Shown here piece by piece: positions 45,920-47,084 of a DNA stretch of 47,084 nucleotides. The translations under genes were made by a program, and so were the position numbers. The number at the start of each line of letters is the position of its first letter. Positions within the stretch are counted from its first letter, which is position 1. Location of the stretch: NCBI RefSeq assembly GCF_008124605.1, contig NZ_VRYN01000008.1, forward strand, positions 1 through 47,084. Direction: 5' to 3'. This DNA comes from Halobacterium salinarum DSM 3754. GTDB lineage: Archaea > Halobacteriota > Halobacteria > Halobacteriales > Halobacteriaceae. The notes beneath the pieces were generated by a model that worked only from the letters and a program-made list of their open reading frames with translations, was not told where the DNA came from and did not search any database.

Positions 45920-46410
45920 ACGAGATGGAACTGTAGCCTGATATTCGTTTCAACGTGATTCGGAGCGCAGCAGATGACACCCCCCAGCGTGTGAATGGCT
46001 ACCAACCGCCACTCTCTGACGAGACTTCACACCGAGAGAAGACAGAGCAACACGCGGATAGATTACGCCTCGTTTACCCCCACACCCCTCAGTGTGAATG
46101 GTCCACCACCCAGGGTACCGTGATTAAGAAGCCCTTAACAGCAGAAGTCCTCATGCCGTAGGGAAGCTGTCGACTCAGTGGCGAACCTTCGGCACAAGGC
46201 CTTGCCTTTCAAAATGTACTTGCTCAAAGGACTGTTTAGACTGAGGTATAATAAAGATAACTACAGGTGCGGTGCAGTAGCGGGTCGGGTCAGCCACCGT
46301 GGCAGAACGTGTAAGCCGCTCTCCGTGCCGCACTAGGTTCTTCAACTCTCGCTCTATCACTACAACCGTCGTATTCTATGGGGGACCATTCACACCGAGG
46401 GGTGAGGGTG
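45920..46410. other. gene-free, origin-like region with ORB-type repeats
   Basis: No gene is supported in this 491-bp stretch. It holds three copies of a 24-bp element with core CCATTCACAC-3-GGGGTG: reverse at 45976-45999, reverse at 46081-46104 and forward at 46383-46406; the last two match at 22 of 24 positions. A weaker copy is at about 46025-46040. Between copies two and three lies an AT-rich tract (about 46200-46265). Haloarchaeal origin recognition boxes also end in a G-run (GGGGT) and flank AT-rich DNA next to orc genes. Confidence 0.6.
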
Positions 46411-46743
46411 TCACCATCCCATCAACGTCTGGAGTTCCGGCGTCGAGTTGATCAGTCCAGTTCGTGTGCTCTCAACGTCTCCTTGGAGCGAATACGATCT
46501 GAACTTCCCCTGATCTCCGCGTTCCTTCTTTTTCGATTCGAGAACTCCTGTCGTTACGTGCTTGTTCAGAAGCTCAAGCGCACGATTGTACCCCTTGGGC
46601 TCTACTTCGACGTCCCGTGCTACTGTTTGGTAAACCTCGTGAATCTCTGACGTCCGGAACCATTCTTTCTCCGGGTTATTCCGGTCAAGACGCGTGAGAG
46701 CAAACAGGAGTGATTTCCCTGACAGCGGAGTCCCTTTCACCAT
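46411..46743 (-). pseudogene. Orc1/Cdc6 C-terminal fragment
   Basis: The 110-residue open frame matches the winged-helix end of haloarchaeal Orc1/Cdc6: KSLLFALTRLDRNN, EWFRTSEIHEVYQTVARDV, KGYNRALELLNKHV, GKFRSYSLQGDVESTRTGLINSTPELQTLMGW. The AAA+ part (Walker A/B) is absent. The frame stays open upstream to about 46813 (GIFPGESLKLPSIGGKTRQLFIEMVKG) before a stop. The rest of the gene has been lost, probably through IS-related rearrangement. The remnant lies right beside the ORB-like repeats. Confidence 0.8.
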
Positions 46744-46848
46744 CTCGATAAAGAGTTGCCTTGTTTTGCCACCGATTGAGGGAAGTTTCAGACTCTCTCC
46801 CGGGAAGATTCCGTCAAGCTAACCAGGAATTGGACGCCGTCTGGCGAT

Positions 46849-47084
46849 ATGGCATCGCTCAGACGGCTTGCTTGGATGTGTCGAAACCTTGCCAAACAGC
46901 ACGTTGACGATCCGGACGTACCCGCCGCGCCGTCCGGCGCGGGCGGGTACGCCGAGTGGGTGCAGATCGCGTTGATTCTGTACCGTGTCGAACTGGAAAA
47001 GAGCCTCCGTGAATCCGAGGACTACCTCAACGAGATGCCCGGTGTTCTTGCCGTGTTTGGACTTGACGAAGCACCACACTACAG
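46849..47084 (+). CDS. IS5-family transposase, N-terminal part, runs off the window
   Basis: From ATG 46849 the open frame continues to the window edge without a stop. It reads SLRRLAWMCRNLAKQHVDD, AGGYAEWVQIALILYRVELEKSL, RESEDYLNEMPGVLAVFGLDEAPHY. This is the conserved N-terminal part of haloarchaeal IS5-type transposases. The catalytic DDE residues lie beyond the window. The left IS end should lie between about 46800 and 46848, but I could not define the terminal repeat. Confidence 0.75.
   Translation, partial: MASLRRLAWMCRNLAKQHVDDPDVPAAPSGAGGYAEWVQIALILYRVELEKSLRESEDYLNEMPGVLAVFGLDEAPHY

Noticed and set aside
45955-46161. Small plus-strand frame in the origin-like region
   Set aside because: It spans the repeat elements and has no acidic bias or family signal.

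Overview
The window is haloarchaeal DNA. It is GC-rich, its proteins are very acidic, many starts look leaderless, and gene junctions often overlap as ATGA. The gas-vesicle structural protein is the 79-residue GvpA form that I remember from the chromosomal-type (c-vac) cluster of Halobacterium salinarum. A Mn-type ABC operon, a complete gvp cluster, a citrate-hydroxamate siderophore operon, a ParA locus, orc remnants and insertion sequences together point to a large plasmid or minichromosome of Halobacterium (pNRC200/pHS3-like). That identification rests on recall of gene content, not on a search.

Layout. 1-1195: two small unknown genes and the control region of a metal operon. 1196-4007: ycdH-zurA-zurM, a metal ABC importer behind a perfect 14-bp palindrome next to its TATA box. 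4043-11625: housekeeping and accessory genes: an NSS sodium symporter, a tubulin/FtsZ-superfamily GTPase, an amidohydrolase, a two-gene lipoate ligase, an ABM-domain protein, a SHOCT protein, a PiT permease and an RCK/TrkA protein. 11716-20040: the complete 14-gene gas-vesicle cluster, with gvpACNO leftwards and gvpDEFGHIJKLM rightwards from a shared control region. 20047-21741: an atypical ParA ATPase, an acidic partner and an array of CTGT/ACAG palindromes, a likely partition locus. 21866-26656: two more RCK/TrkA proteins around an amino-acid permease, split by an IS200/IS605-type element with an intact TnpB and a dead TnpA.

26657-35395: a six-gene siderophore operon (dat, bdb, iucA, GNAT acetyltransferase, N-monooxygenase, iucC) in the order of the rhizobactin 1021 genes rhbABCDEF. 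It is preceded by two DtxR/IdeR-type iron boxes. 35686-38285: an SPFH protein with an overlapping 47-residue membrane-protein gene, an unknown protein and a universal stress protein. 38366-42322: a damaged gene, a DUF6166-like gene, an hsp20-cdc48 pair and two small genes.

42425-47084 is a decayed accessory end. It holds a PiT pseudogene with frameshifts, a zinc-ribbon membrane protein, an RHH antitoxin with a RelE toxin of altered C-terminus, a 5'-truncated PQQ-type propeller gene, origin-like repeats beside the C-terminal remnant of an Orc1/Cdc6 gene, and the start of an IS5-family transposase running off the window.

How the parts work together: metal supply (Mn importer and siderophore, each behind a metal-responsive operator), buoyancy (gvp), transporters paired with nucleotide-sensing RCK proteins, proteostasis (Hsp20, Cdc48, SPFH), and plasmid maintenance (ParA locus, origin-like repeats, toxin-antitoxin).
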